Source: CBDCGS01 sp965216915 (lineage in GTDB: Bacteria > Pseudomonadota > Alphaproteobacteria > UBA828). From it: 64,000 nt of DNA. The notes under the pieces are model-generated. The model searched no databases and was not told the origin of the DNA. It was given only the letters and a program-made list of their open reading frames with translations. A program made the translations under genes and the position numbers. Positions 1 to 8,447 of the stretch are shown here, in pieces; the stretch's first letter is position 1; every line of letters starts with the position of its first letter. The stretch is taken from the NCBI GenBank assembly GCA_965216915.1, contig CBDCGS010000011.1:1116001-1180000 (forward strand), in the 5' to 3' direction.

Positions 1-29
1 CGCTGGAGCGCGCCATCGAACCGCGTTGA
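1..29 (+). CDS. Possible 3' end of an upstream gene (partial)
   Basis: Reading in the third frame gives only the short tail LERAIEPR followed by TGA at 27-29. It may be the last residues of a gene that starts outside the window. In many alphaproteobacteria the gene before fur/mur is a RimI-type acetyltransferase, but eight residues cannot identify it. The call rests on position and an open frame to the edge only. Confidence 0.25.
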
Positions 30-62
30 TGGCTGCGGCGTGCACTGGGCGCGATCGCCGCA

Positions 63-68
63 TATAAT
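63..68 (+). promoter_or_regulatory. Possible -10 box for the fur-like gene
   Basis: A perfect TATAAT stands out in GC-rich surroundings, about 50 bases before the TTG start at 119. No good -35 hexamer lies 16-18 bases upstream, so this is a partial promoter match. Confidence 0.4.
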
Positions 69-118
69 GCATTGCCGCGAGCCACGCACGATCGGCAAAA
101 GGGCGGCGCGGGGGGACT

Positions 119-553
119 TTGTCACGGTCGAATCTGGAGCAACGCTGCGTTGCGCTTGGTCTCAAGATGACCGAGCAAAGACGCATTGTGGCGCGCGTCC
201 TGTCGGACGCCGATGACCATCCGGACGTCGAGGGTGTCTACCGGCGCGCGGTCGAAATCGATCCGCGCATCAGCCTCGCCACCGTTTACCGCACACTCCG
301 GCTCTTCGAGGAATGCAACCTTCTCGAGCGGCATGATTTTCGCGACGGGCGTGCGCGCTACGAGGAGCTGCCCGACGAGCACCACGATCATCTCATCGAT
401 CTCAGCTCGGGCAGGGTGATCGAGTTCCAGAACGAGGAGATCGAGCAGCTGCAACGCAAGGTGGCGGAGCGGTTGGGGTATCGGCTTGTCGATCACAGGT
501 TGGAGCTCTACGCGGTGCCCCTCGGTTCGTCCAAGCCGCCCGAAGAGGCATAG
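119..553 (+). CDS. fur: Fur-family metalloregulator (Fur/Mur type)
   Basis: A 144-residue protein of the ferric uptake regulator family, expected to bind DNA as a dimer when loaded with Fe(II) or Mn(II). The N-terminal half is a winged helix with the recognition-helix signature SLATVYRTL (about 52-60). The metal-binding HHDH motif is at 88-91, followed by LIDLSSGRVIEF. The CxxC zinc site of enteric Fur is absent, which is common in alphaproteobacterial Fur/Mur. The start is TTG; no in-frame ATG fits the family N-terminus better. An acyltransferase gene follows after 5 bases. Whether it senses iron or manganese cannot be decided from sequence. Confidence 0.88.
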   Translation: MSRSNLEQRCVALGLKMTEQRRIVARVLSDADDHPDVEGVYRRAVEIDPRISLATVYRTLRLFEECNLLERHDFRDGRARYEELPDEHHDHLIDLSSGRVIEFQNEEIEQLQRKVAERLGYRLVDHRLELYAVPLGSSKPPEEA

Positions 554-558
554 CCGCG

Positions 559-1341
559 GTGGGCGACACCGATTTCATGACGGGGATCATCGCGGGCAGC
601 CTGGAAGTGCGGCTCGCGCGAACACCGGAAGACACAGATGCGGCACAGGCGCTGCGCTATCGCGTGTTCTACGACGAGATGTCGGCGCAACCGTCACCCG
701 AAATGGCCAAGCGGCGACGAGACTTCGATCGCTTCGACCCCTATTGCGATCATCTGTTGGTCGTCGATCACGCGAGGCCGCGCGGCATCGAGCAGGTCGT
801 CGGAACCTATCGGCTCCTCCGCCGATCCGTCGCCGACGCGCACTGCGGGTTCTATTCAACCTGGGAGTACGACATCGCCCCGGTGGTGGCACATCCCGGG
901 GAGATCTTGGAGCTCGGCCGCTCCTGCGTCGATTCCGCCTATCGCAACCGAGCGACGATGAGCCTGCTGTGGCGCGGCAACGCGGCCTATGTGATCCACC
1001 ACAATGTCACGCTGATGTTCGGGTGCGCGAGCTTTCCGGGCACCGATCCGGCCGAGCATGCGAACACCCTCGCCTATCTGTTTCACAACCACCTGGCGCC
1101 GCCGGAGCTGCGCCCGCGCGCGCTGCCGGAGCACTATGTCGACATGAACCTCTTGCCCAAGGAGGAGGTTGACAACCGCGCTGCGCTCAAGGCGATCCCG
1201 CCGGTCATCAAAGGCTACCTCCGGTTGAACGGGTTCGTCGGGGATGGCGGGGTGATCGATCGGCAGTGGGGCAGCGTGGATGTCAGCATTGTCGTCAAGA
1301 CCGACCTCGTAACCGAGCGCTACCGCGAGCGGCTGACATGA
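559..1341 (+). CDS. olsB: OlsB-like N-acyltransferase (GNAT fold)
   Basis: A 260-residue protein resembling OlsB and hemolysin-like GNAT acyltransferases. OlsB transfers a 3-hydroxyacyl group from acyl-ACP to the alpha-amino group of ornithine, giving lyso-ornithine lipid. Visible family features are the LRYRVFYDEM segment near residue 32, YRLLRR, and ELGRSCVDSAYRNR near residues 117-130. The GTG start at 559 is chosen for its spacing to a GAAGAGG sequence; an ATG at 577 is an alternative. The stop overlaps the start of the next gene, a PlsC-type acyltransferase, so the pair reads as olsB-olsA. Substrate is inferred from family and neighbour. Confidence 0.75.
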   Translation: MGDTDFMTGIIAGSLEVRLARTPEDTDAAQALRYRVFYDEMSAQPSPEMAKRRRDFDRFDPYCDHLLVVDHARPRGIEQVVGTYRLLRRSVADAHCGFYSTWEYDIAPVVAHPGEILELGRSCVDSAYRNRATMSLLWRGNAAYVIHHNVTLMFGCASFPGTDPAEHANTLAYLFHNHLAPPELRPRALPEHYVDMNLLPKEEVDNRAALKAIPPVIKGYLRLNGFVGDGGVIDRQWGSVDVSIVVKTDLVTERYRERLT

Positions 1342-2153
1342 CCATGACCGCCCTCGTGACTCTGCTTCGGTTCCTAGGTTGGACGGTGTGTCTGGCCTCG
1401 CTCCAAATCGCCATGATCGCCATCAAGGCGCCGATTTCCCGGCGGCTGCCGATGGTTTGGCACCGCGGTTGTTGCCGGATCTTCGGCTTCCGCATCGAGC
1501 AGCACGGCAAGTTGTTGCGTCACAAGCCGACACTCTACGTCTGCAATCACACGTCCTATCTCGACATCAATTTGCTCGGCGCCGTCATCCCGGGCTGTTT
1601 CGTCGCCAAGGCGGAGGTCAGGCGCTGGCCGCTCCTCGGCTTTCTCTCGACGTTGCAACGCACCGTCTTTGTCGAGCGCCGCGCTTCGCGCACGGCCCAT
1701 CACCGTGACGAGATGACGTCGCGGCTCGAGGCCGGCGACAGCCTGATCCTGTTCCCGGAAGGCACCAGCAATGACGGCAATCGGGTCTTGCCGTTCAAGA
1801 GCGCGTTCTTCGCTATCGCAGAGAATCCGATCAACGGAGAGCCGCTGCAGGTGCAGCCGGTTTCCATTTCGTACACACGCCTCGACGGCATCCCGATCGG
1901 GCGCCGCTATCGGCCCTATTTTGCGTGGTACGGCGACATGGAACTGATGAGCCACCTCTGGACCGTGGCCGGCTTTGGCCGCATCACGGTGGTGATCGAA
2001 TATCATCAGCCGATGACCGTGGCCGATTGCGGCTCCCGAAAGGCGCTCGCCAAGGCCTGCGAGGCGGCCATTGCCGCGGGTGTGTCGCAGGCGATTAGCG
2101 GCAAGTTGGCACCACCCCTAAAGAAGCGCTTGTGGGCGCCGAAGCCCGCGTGA
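1338..2153 (+). CDS. olsA: PlsC-family 1-acyl-glycerol-3-phosphate / OlsA-like O-acyltransferase
   Basis: A 271-residue membrane-associated acyltransferase. It has the catalytic HX4D box (NHTSYLD, near residue 70) and the substrate-binding FPEGTSNDG motif (near residue 140). An N-terminal hydrophobic segment follows the start. The ATG at 1338 overlaps the olsB stop codon (ATGA), which implies translational coupling. Next to olsB the likely reaction is O-acylation of lyso-ornithine lipid; lysophosphatidate acylation (PlsC) is the alternative, and the two cannot be separated by motif. The gene ends about 140 bases before miaB, with a promoter between. Confidence 0.8.
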   Translation: MTMTALVTLLRFLGWTVCLASLQIAMIAIKAPISRRLPMVWHRGCCRIFGFRIEQHGKLLRHKPTLYVCNHTSYLDINLLGAVIPGCFVAKAEVRRWPLLGFLSTLQRTVFVERRASRTAHHRDEMTSRLEAGDSLILFPEGTSNDGNRVLPFKSAFFAIAENPINGEPLQVQPVSISYTRLDGIPIGRRYRPYFAWYGDMELMSHLWTVAGFGRITVVIEYHQPMTVADCGSRKALAKACEAAIAAGVSQAISGKLAPPLKKRLWAPKPA

Positions 2154-2179
2154 ACGCTGGGTTTGCAAGGCGGCGGTTG

Positions 2180-2207
2180 TTGACAGGGTCGCTTGCGGTG
2201 ATAGAGT
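2180..2207 (+). promoter_or_regulatory. Candidate sigma-70 promoter for the miaB operon
   Basis: TTGACA at 2180-2185 and TAGAGT at 2202-2207 are separated by 16 bases. It lies in the 140-base gap between olsA and miaB and would drive miaB-phoH-pgpH-ybeY-corC-lnt, which are packed with overlaps. Confidence 0.5.
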
Positions 2208-2293
2208 CCCGCGCCCGCCACGCCGGGACGGCATAGCGCCCGGGCCCAGGCGCCGCAGGCTGTGGCGAGAGGAATGCGCCCCAAGGCCGATCG

Positions 2294-3682
2294 GTGGCAA
2301 AGAAACTTTTCGTCAAGTCTTTCGGTTGTCAGATGAACGTCTACGATGCTGCGCGCATGGTGGATGTGCTGGCGCCAGCCGGCTACGCACCCACCGATGC
2401 GGCCGATGAGGCGGACCTGATCATCCTCAATACCTGCCATATCCGCGAGAAAGCCGCCGAAAAGGTCTATTCGGAGCTCGGGCGTTTGCGCGCAACAAAG
2501 GAGCGTCGTGCGCGTGGGGGGCGTCGCACGATGATCGCGGTGACCGGTTGTGTGGGACAAGCCGAGGGCGAAGCGGTTGTCGAGCGCGCGCCCTTTGTCG
2601 ACATTGTGACCGGCCCCCAGTCGTACCACCGGCTTCCGTCTCTGATCGACGAAGTTGGCCGCGCCGGATGCTCCGTGGTGGATACCGATTTCCCGGTTGA
2701 ATCGAAGTTCGACCACCTGCCGCGCGAGGCGCCGCAGGCCTTGCCTGGGCGGGGCGTCTCCGCATTCTTGTCCGTCCAGGAGGGCTGTGATCGGTTTTGC
2801 ACGTTCTGCGTCGTGCCCTATACCCGTGGGGCCGAAGCCTCGCGTCCCGTCGTGGCTGTCGCCGCTGAAGCGCGACGTCTCGTGGCGGCGGGTGCACGCG
2901 AGATCACGCTGCTCGGACAAAACGTGAACGCGTATCACGGCGCCGACACCGCGGGGGAGAGCGGGTTGGCGCGTCTGATCGGACATCTTGCGGCAATTGA
3001 GGGGTTGGAACGGATCCGGTACACGACGTCTCACCCGCGCGACATGACGGCCGAGCTCATTCACGCCCATCGGGACGAGCCCAAGCTCATGCCGTTCCTG
3101 CATCTGCCTGTGCAGTCGGGCTCGGATCGGGTCTTGGCGCGGATGAACCGACGCCACAACGCTGATGATTATCGCGCAATCGTCGACGCGTTGAGGCAGG
3201 CTCGTCCCGATATCGCGCTGTCGAGCGATTTTATCGTCGGGTTTCCCGGCGAGACCGACGCCGACTTCCAGCGGACGCTCGATCTGGTGGATGAGATCGG
3301 ATTTGCGCAGGCCTATTCGTTCAAGTACAGCGCCCGTCCCGGAACCCCGGCCGCCACGATGGCGGAGCAAATTCCAGATGAGGTGCGCGCCGCGCGGCTT
3401 GCGGCGCTACAGGCGCGTCTGGCCGTGCAGCAACGTGCGTTCAACGAGGCGATGACGGGGCGCACGGTGCCGGTACTGTTCGAGCGCGCGGGTCGGCACC
3501 CGGGCCAGATCGCTGGCCGCAACCCCTATCAGCAATGGGTCCACATCGATGGTGATCAGGGGCTCATCGGCTCCGTCCGCGACGTCGCGGTGACCGAGGC
3601 CCACGCGAACAGCCTGCGCGGCGTTCCGTCGCGGCAGGATCGATCGAGGGGGGAACCCGTGACCGGGGAACTCCGCGCTTGA
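2294..3682 (+). CDS. miaB: tRNA-2-methylthio-N6-dimethylallyladenosine synthase MiaB
   Basis: A radical-SAM methylthiotransferase that adds a methylthio group to i6A37 of tRNAs reading UNN codons. The 462-residue length is typical. The N-terminal UPF0004 domain carries cysteines 12, 48 and 86 for the auxiliary 4Fe-4S cluster. The radical-SAM motif CDRFCTFC is at 165-172, and a TRAM-like segment lies at the C-terminus. The start is GTG (2294); the next residues AKKLFVKSFGCQMN match the family start. Its stop overlaps the TTG start of phoH. The miaB-phoH-ybeY order is widely conserved in proteobacteria. Confidence 0.96.
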   Translation: MAKKLFVKSFGCQMNVYDAARMVDVLAPAGYAPTDAADEADLIILNTCHIREKAAEKVYSELGRLRATKERRARGGRRTMIAVTGCVGQAEGEAVVERAPFVDIVTGPQSYHRLPSLIDEVGRAGCSVVDTDFPVESKFDHLPREAPQALPGRGVSAFLSVQEGCDRFCTFCVVPYTRGAEASRPVVAVAAEARRLVAAGAREITLLGQNVNAYHGADTAGESGLARLIGHLAAIEGLERIRYTTSHPRDMTAELIHAHRDEPKLMPFLHLPVQSGSDRVLARMNRRHNADDYRAIVDALRQARPDIALSSDFIVGFPGETDADFQRTLDLVDEIGFAQAYSFKYSARPGTPAATMAEQIPDEVRAARLAALQARLAVQQRAFNEAMTGRTVPVLFERAGRHPGQIAGRNPYQQWVHIDGDQGLIGSVRDVAVTEAHANSLRGVPSRQDRSRGEPVTGELRA

Positions 3683-4686
3683 GCAGCCTGCCATCGAGCA
3701 CGCCGGAGCGTGCCACGGCGCACCTCCGGTTCGAGGACAATGATTTGCTGCCGTTGCTCTATGGCGAGCACGATCGCCATCTCGCGCGCATCGAGCAGGC
3801 GTTTGGGGTCGTTGTGAGTTCGCGGGGCAACGAGATCGCGATCACAGGCCCCGCACAATCCGTCTCCGAGACGGAGCGTGTGCTGACGCGCTTGTATGAC
3901 AAGCTGACGAAAGGCCAAGACGTCGGTGCAGGGGATGTCGACGCCGCGGTACGTATGACAAAGCGGCCCCAGGGGTCTGCGCTACCGGCAGGCGCCGATG
4001 AGTCGGAGCTTGTGATTCGCACGCGCAAGCGACCGGTCAGCGCGCGCTCGCCGCGGCAAACCGATTACATCCGCGCCATGTTGAGCAACGATCTCGTGTT
4101 TGGCCTCGGACCGGCGGGCACCGGCAAGACCTATTTGGCGGTGGCCCTTGCCGTCTCGATGTATCTCGACGGGCGCGTCGAGCGCATCGTGCTGTCGCGG
4201 CCCGCGGTCGAGGCTGGCGAGCGGCTCGGTTTCCTGCCAGGTGATCTGAAAGACAAGGTGGATCCGTATCTGCGACCCCTGTATGACGCCTTGTATGACA
4301 TGCTGCCGGCGGACTTCGTCGCCCGGCGGATCGAATCCGGTGAGATCGAAATTGCGCCACTCGCGTTCATGCGTGGGCGCACACTCTCGCACGCCTTCAT
4401 CATTTTGGATGAGGCGCAGAACACGACGCCGCTGCAGATGAAGATGTTTCTCACCCGTCTTGGCGAGCAGTCACGCATGGTGGTGACGGGCGATCTCACC
4501 CAAATCGACCTGCCGGTCGGTGATCGCTCCGGGTTGCACGATGCGGTTGCCCTGCTTGCCGATGTCGATGGAACGGCTTTCGTCCGCTTCACCAATGCCG
4601 ACGTCATGAGACACGGCCTCGTCAATCGCATCCTGGCGGCGTACGATCGCGGATCAAAGCGTGGGGCTGAGCCCACCCGAGCATGA
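3679..4686 (+). CDS. phoH: PhoH-family ATPase
   Basis: A 335-residue PhoH-like P-loop ATPase. An N-terminal KH-like region precedes the ATPase core. Walker A (GPAGTGKT) is at 144-151 and Walker B (IILDEAQ) at 241-247. The TTG start overlaps the miaB stop (TTGA), and the gene overlaps the next start by 4 bases. The role is likely RNA-related and linked to YbeY, with which it is usually encoded, but the biochemical activity of proteobacterial PhoH is not well defined. Confidence 0.92.
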   Translation: MSSLPSSTPERATAHLRFEDNDLLPLLYGEHDRHLARIEQAFGVVVSSRGNEIAITGPAQSVSETERVLTRLYDKLTKGQDVGAGDVDAAVRMTKRPQGSALPAGADESELVIRTRKRPVSARSPRQTDYIRAMLSNDLVFGLGPAGTGKTYLAVALAVSMYLDGRVERIVLSRPAVEAGERLGFLPGDLKDKVDPYLRPLYDALYDMLPADFVARRIESGEIEIAPLAFMRGRTLSHAFIILDEAQNTTPLQMKMFLTRLGEQSRMVVTGDLTQIDLPVGDRSGLHDAVALLADVDGTAFVRFTNADVMRHGLVNRILAAYDRGSKRGAEPTRA

Positions 4687-7043
4687 GCGACGAGCCCTCA
4701 GAAAGCCTGCCGAAGCGAAGCCTCAAGGCCGAGCGGTCGCTCCTCTCGTCATCGGCAATCCGTGCCCTTGCAGAGGAGCCGTGGAACCGCCCGCGCCTCT
4801 GGGTTGATGCCGTTGTTCTGTTTTTGTTCGTCGTGCTGATGACGACCCTCTTCGCGCCGATCGGCTCCTCCAACCTGCCTGTGCCCGGCGCCGAATCGAT
4901 CGCATCCAAGACGATTCGCGCCCAGCGCAATGTCGTGATCGAGGATCGCGAGGCGACCGCGCTCCGGCGGGAGCAAGCCGTCTCGGGCGTGCGCGAGCAG
5001 TTCCTGTTCGACCCCGACCTGATGTTCGAGCGGCGCGACCGCCTCGCGGAAGCGCTGGACGCGCTCTTCGAACGGCGTGCGGCGGACGAGACGAGCATCG
5101 CCGATCGGCGGGCCGCCTTCGAGGCCGACCTCGGCCTTCCGGTCAATGGGCGGATCTTCGAGTTGCTCGAGGGCTTGCCCAACGCAGATGACGCGAGCGC
5201 GGCGTTGACGTTCTTCATCAATACGGCGAGCGACCGGATGATCGTCGCAGACCGCGCGCTCCTGCCCGAGCAAGGCGGCATCGACCTCCGTCGTCCGGGT
5301 GACGATCGCGTTCGGCCGATTTTTTATCTCGGTGGAATCATCGATGTCGCGCAGGCATGGCGCCTCATGCGTGCCCGCGCGAGAGAGGCGCCCTACGGCG
5401 AGGCTCGGCTCTTGCGGACGTGGCTGCTCGAGACGGCGCTCGCCGCGATTGAGCCCAACCTCCAGCCCGATCAGCTGGCCACCGACGCCATGCGCACCGC
5501 GGCGCACGACGGTGTCGAGCCCGTGATGGTGCGGATCAGCCGCGGCGAGGTCCTGGTGCGTGAGGGAGATCGCGTCACGGCGCAGATACAATCGCGCCTT
5601 CGCGCCCTCAACGACGCGAGCGAGGGGAGCCTCGCTTGGGTCGACAGCGTGGCCTTCGCGGGTCTCCTGGCCGGTCTCGTTGCCCTCGGCGCCTACTTCT
5701 TCCGGCGCGGTCGAGAGCCGCTCAAGCTGACGCGGAAATCGGGCTACATCACCCTGGCCGGGCTGGTCGTGACGAGTGTGGCCTGCCTCGCCGCGCTCTA
5801 CGCCGGGCGCGGCATCGCCGAGGGCTTCGGGATCGACCCCCGCATGGCCGCCTACCTGTGTCCGGTGGCGCTCAGCACGGCCTTGATCGCCCTCATCGTC
5901 AATGCGCGCACCAGCCTCATGGTGGGTGTCGCGCTCTCGCTTCTGGTGTCTTATCGCGCGGATGGCGGCATCTGGCTCACGGCCTACTATTTGATTGGCG
6001 TGCTTGTGGCCGGCATCGTCGCGCGCCGCTGCCGGCACCGCTCGGATTTGCTCAAAGTGGGGGTGGTGATTGCGATCGCGCAGGCGGTCGCGGCGCCGGC
6101 GACGTTCAACCTCGGCGGCGGGGGCCTGGGGCTCGATTATCTTTCGGCGCCGCTGTTCGCGCTTGTCTCGGGTGGATTGGTCGCCCTGCTCGCCATGGGA
6201 TTGTTGCCTCTCTTCGAGTATCTGTTCGAAGAGGTGACCGACGTGCGCCTCATGGAGCTCGCCTCGGGCGATCACAAGCTTCTGCGGCGTCTCGCCCTTC
6301 ACTCGCCCGGTACCTATCACCACTCCGTCATGATCGCCAATCTCGCGGAGGCTGCGGCGCAAGCGATCGGCGCCAATGCGCTGCAAAACCGGGTCATGGC
6401 GCTCTACCACGACATCGGAAAGTCGGTGCGACCGGTTTATTTCGCCGAGAACCAGCGCGAGGGCAACATTCATGACGGGTTGCCGCCCGAGCTGAGCGCG
6501 CGCATCATCTTTGCGCACATCACCGATGGGATCGAGCTTGCGCGCCAGCACCGCTTGGGTCGGCCTGTGATCAACGCGATCACCCAACATCAAGGGACCA
6601 CCCTGCTCAGGACGTTCTATCTCAAGGCGCGTGAGCAGGCTGAGCACACGGGCGCCGCGGTCAACGAGGAGGATTTCCGGTACCCCGGACCAAAACCCCG
6701 CACCCGCGAATCGGGGATCATGATGCTTGCCGATTCCGTCGAGGCCGCAACACGCGCGCTCAAGAACCCAAGCCCCGCTGACGTGAAGCAGCGCGTGAAC
6801 GAGGTGATCCAAGACAAGATCACCGACGGGCAGCTTTCGGATTGCGCGTTGACGATCGCCGATATCAGCGCGATCCAGGAGGCATTCACGCGCGTGTTGG
6901 TGCTCGGCGTGTATCACAGCCGGATCGAATACCCCGCGATGAAGAAGGGGTCACGTGGCCATTGGGGCCGTCGCGACAATGCCGACAGAGATAACGATAG
7001 CGGTTCGCCACTCAGCGTGGTCGAACCGGCTTCACGACGTTGA
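4683..7043 (+). CDS. 7TM-HD family membrane phosphohydrolase (PgpH-like)
   Basis: A 786-residue protein with one N-terminal membrane segment (about 41-60), a large extracytoplasmic 7TMR-HD-type domain, a cluster of membrane segments (about 320-530) and a cytoplasmic HD phosphohydrolase domain. The HD residues are visible as YHHSVM near 544 and the H-D pair of YHDIGK near 576. In Firmicutes this architecture (PgpH) hydrolyses cyclic di-AMP, and the gene sits between phoH and ybeY exactly as here. Whether this organism makes c-di-AMP is unknown. The last ~30 residues are low in similarity to the family and overlap ybeY by 89 bases. Confidence 0.85.
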   Translation: MSDEPSESLPKRSLKAERSLLSSSAIRALAEEPWNRPRLWVDAVVLFLFVVLMTTLFAPIGSSNLPVPGAESIASKTIRAQRNVVIEDREATALRREQAVSGVREQFLFDPDLMFERRDRLAEALDALFERRAADETSIADRRAAFEADLGLPVNGRIFELLEGLPNADDASAALTFFINTASDRMIVADRALLPEQGGIDLRRPGDDRVRPIFYLGGIIDVAQAWRLMRARAREAPYGEARLLRTWLLETALAAIEPNLQPDQLATDAMRTAAHDGVEPVMVRISRGEVLVREGDRVTAQIQSRLRALNDASEGSLAWVDSVAFAGLLAGLVALGAYFFRRGREPLKLTRKSGYITLAGLVVTSVACLAALYAGRGIAEGFGIDPRMAAYLCPVALSTALIALIVNARTSLMVGVALSLLVSYRADGGIWLTAYYLIGVLVAGIVARRCRHRSDLLKVGVVIAIAQAVAAPATFNLGGGGLGLDYLSAPLFALVSGGLVALLAMGLLPLFEYLFEEVTDVRLMELASGDHKLLRRLALHSPGTYHHSVMIANLAEAAAQAIGANALQNRVMALYHDIGKSVRPVYFAENQREGNIHDGLPPELSARIIFAHITDGIELARQHRLGRPVINAITQHQGTTLLRTFYLKAREQAEHTGAAVNEEDFRYPGPKPRTRESGIMMLADSVEAATRALKNPSPADVKQRVNEVIQDKITDGQLSDCALTIADISAIQEAFTRVLVLGVYHSRIEYPAMKKGSRGHWGRRDNADRDNDSGSPLSVVEPASRR

Positions 7044-7527
7044 GACCGTTGCGCGTGAGGCCGCTGCCGCCGCGCTTGCGGTCGCCGGTGTCGACGACCG
7101 CAAGCCGGTCGAGCTCGGCGTGGTCTTGGCTGACGACGGACACGTCCGCTCCCTCAACCGCACTTACCGCGCAAAGGACCGGCCGACCAATGTTCTGGCT
7201 TTTGCACTCGAAGACGCTGGCCGTGGGGCGAACGCACGTGGCGTCGCACCGGGACAGCCGCGCCAGCTCGGTGATGTCGTGACGGCATTGGAAACGCTTG
7301 AACGCGAGGCCGACGCTGGCGGTCTGCCGCTCGCGGATCACCTCTCCCACATGGTCGTGCATGGCACGCTGCATCTCCTCGGATTCGATCACGACGCACC
7401 GCAGTCGGCGCGCGCGATGCAGCAGGCCGAAGCCCGCGCGCTCGGGCGCCTCGGTATTGCGGACCCCTATTCGAAGCGAGCCCAGCCGGCGTGCGGGTGC
7501 GACACGCCCACGGGGCCGATCGCATGA
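6955..7527 (+). CDS. ybeY: Endoribonuclease YbeY
   Basis: A zinc-dependent single-strand endoribonuclease acting in 16S rRNA 3' maturation and 70S quality control. The zinc motif HGTLHLLGFDH gives ligands H136, H140 and H146, as in the family. The central ELGVVLADDGHVRSLNRTYR segment is also typical. The GTG start at 6955 has an AAGAAGGGG sequence four bases upstream; ATG at 6979 is an alternative that would give a more usual N-terminus. The gene overlaps the 3' end of the HD gene and its stop overlaps the corC start. Confidence 0.93.
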   Translation: MAIGAVATMPTEITIAVRHSAWSNRLHDVETVAREAAAAALAVAGVDDRKPVELGVVLADDGHVRSLNRTYRAKDRPTNVLAFALEDAGRGANARGVAPGQPRQLGDVVTALETLEREADAGGLPLADHLSHMVVHGTLHLLGFDHDAPQSARAMQQAEARALGRLGIADPYSKRAQPACGCDTPTGPIA

Positions 7528-8447
7528 GCGAGAGCGACAAACCCCCATCTAGAAACGGCCACGCCGACGAACGCGAACGGGCCGAGGCCTCGCTGCTCCG
7601 TGTGCTCGCCAATTGGCTACGCCGTGGCTTTGGCCGCAACGGTGAGACGTCCTGGCGTGACTCGGTCGAGGAGCTGATCGAAGAGGAAGAAGAGATCGCC
7701 GAGCAGATCAGCGACCATGAGCGCGATTTGCTACGTAATCTTCTGCGCTTTGGCGAGCTCACCGTGGAAGATGCGATGGTGCCGCGCAGTGACATCATGG
7801 CGCTGCCCGAAAACGCGACGCTGGACGAGGTCGTCGCCGCCATCAAGGCCGAGGGGCATTCACGGATGCCGGTCTATCGCGGCAACCTCGATGATGTGGC
7901 TGGCATGGTGCACGTGCGCGACGTGCTCGGCTATTGGGGCGACGATCGAGCTTTTAGCCTCGCCGACATCATGCGCGACATTCTGTTCGTCCCGGAATCG
8001 ATGCCGGTCGCCGATCTCTTGAGTGAAATGCGTCAGACCCGCCTCCACATGGCCGTTATTGTCGACGAATATGGCGGCACGCATGGCCTCGTGACCATCG
8101 AGGACCTGGTGGAAGAGATTGTGGGCGAGATAGAGGATGAGCACGACGAAATCGAGCCCCCTGCGATCATCACGCTTGATGATGGATCGATCGAAGCCGA
8201 CGCTCGTGTGCGCGTTGACGAGCTGGAGCGTCTGCTCGACGCGACACTACTCGATGATGAGGACGAGGAGGATGTGGACACCTTGGGCGGGCTCGTGTTC
8301 ACCCTCGCGGAGAAGGTGCCGAGACAGGGGGAGCGCATCGCGCATCCCGCAGGGTTCGAGTTTGAGGTTCTTGCCGCCGATCCCCGCCGGATAGAGCGCC
8401 TCCGTATCCATCGCGTCCCATCTGCCAGCGCCGACGGGGAGCCGTGA
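7524..8447 (+). CDS. corC: CorC/HlyC-type CBS-domain protein
   Basis: A 307-residue cytosolic protein with two CBS domains (about 70-190: EDAMVPRSDIMALP and EYGGTHGLVTIEDLVEEIVG are recognisable) and a C-terminal CorC_HlyC transporter-associated domain. It lacks the N-terminal membrane DUF21 domain of full-length CNNM proteins. The ATG at 7524 overlaps the ybeY stop (ATGA). In E. coli CorC is linked to Mg/Co efflux; the ybeY-corC-lnt order is conserved. The metal role here is inferred from the family. Confidence 0.9.
   Translation: MSESDKPPSRNGHADERERAEASLLRVLANWLRRGFGRNGETSWRDSVEELIEEEEEIAEQISDHERDLLRNLLRFGELTVEDAMVPRSDIMALPENATLDEVVAAIKAEGHSRMPVYRGNLDDVAGMVHVRDVLGYWGDDRAFSLADIMRDILFVPESMPVADLLSEMRQTRLHMAVIVDEYGGTHGLVTIEDLVEEIVGEIEDEHDEIEPPAIITLDDGSIEADARVRVDELERLLDATLLDDEDEEDVDTLGGLVFTLAEKVPRQGERIAHPAGFEFEVLAADPRRIERLRIHRVPSASADGEP

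Noticed and set aside
2150..2293. Small gene in the olsA-miaB gap
   Set aside because: Only short frames without a ribosome binding site occur; a promoter explains the gap.
4749..6917. Very long open frame on the minus strand opposite the HD phosphohydrolase gene
   Set aside because: It is a mirror of codon bias in a GC-rich gene; the translation has no recognisable domain, and the plus-strand protein is clearly real.
7660..7710. Repeat-like GAAGAGG tract in corC
   Set aside because: It is a run of Glu codons within an acidic helix, not a regulatory repeat.
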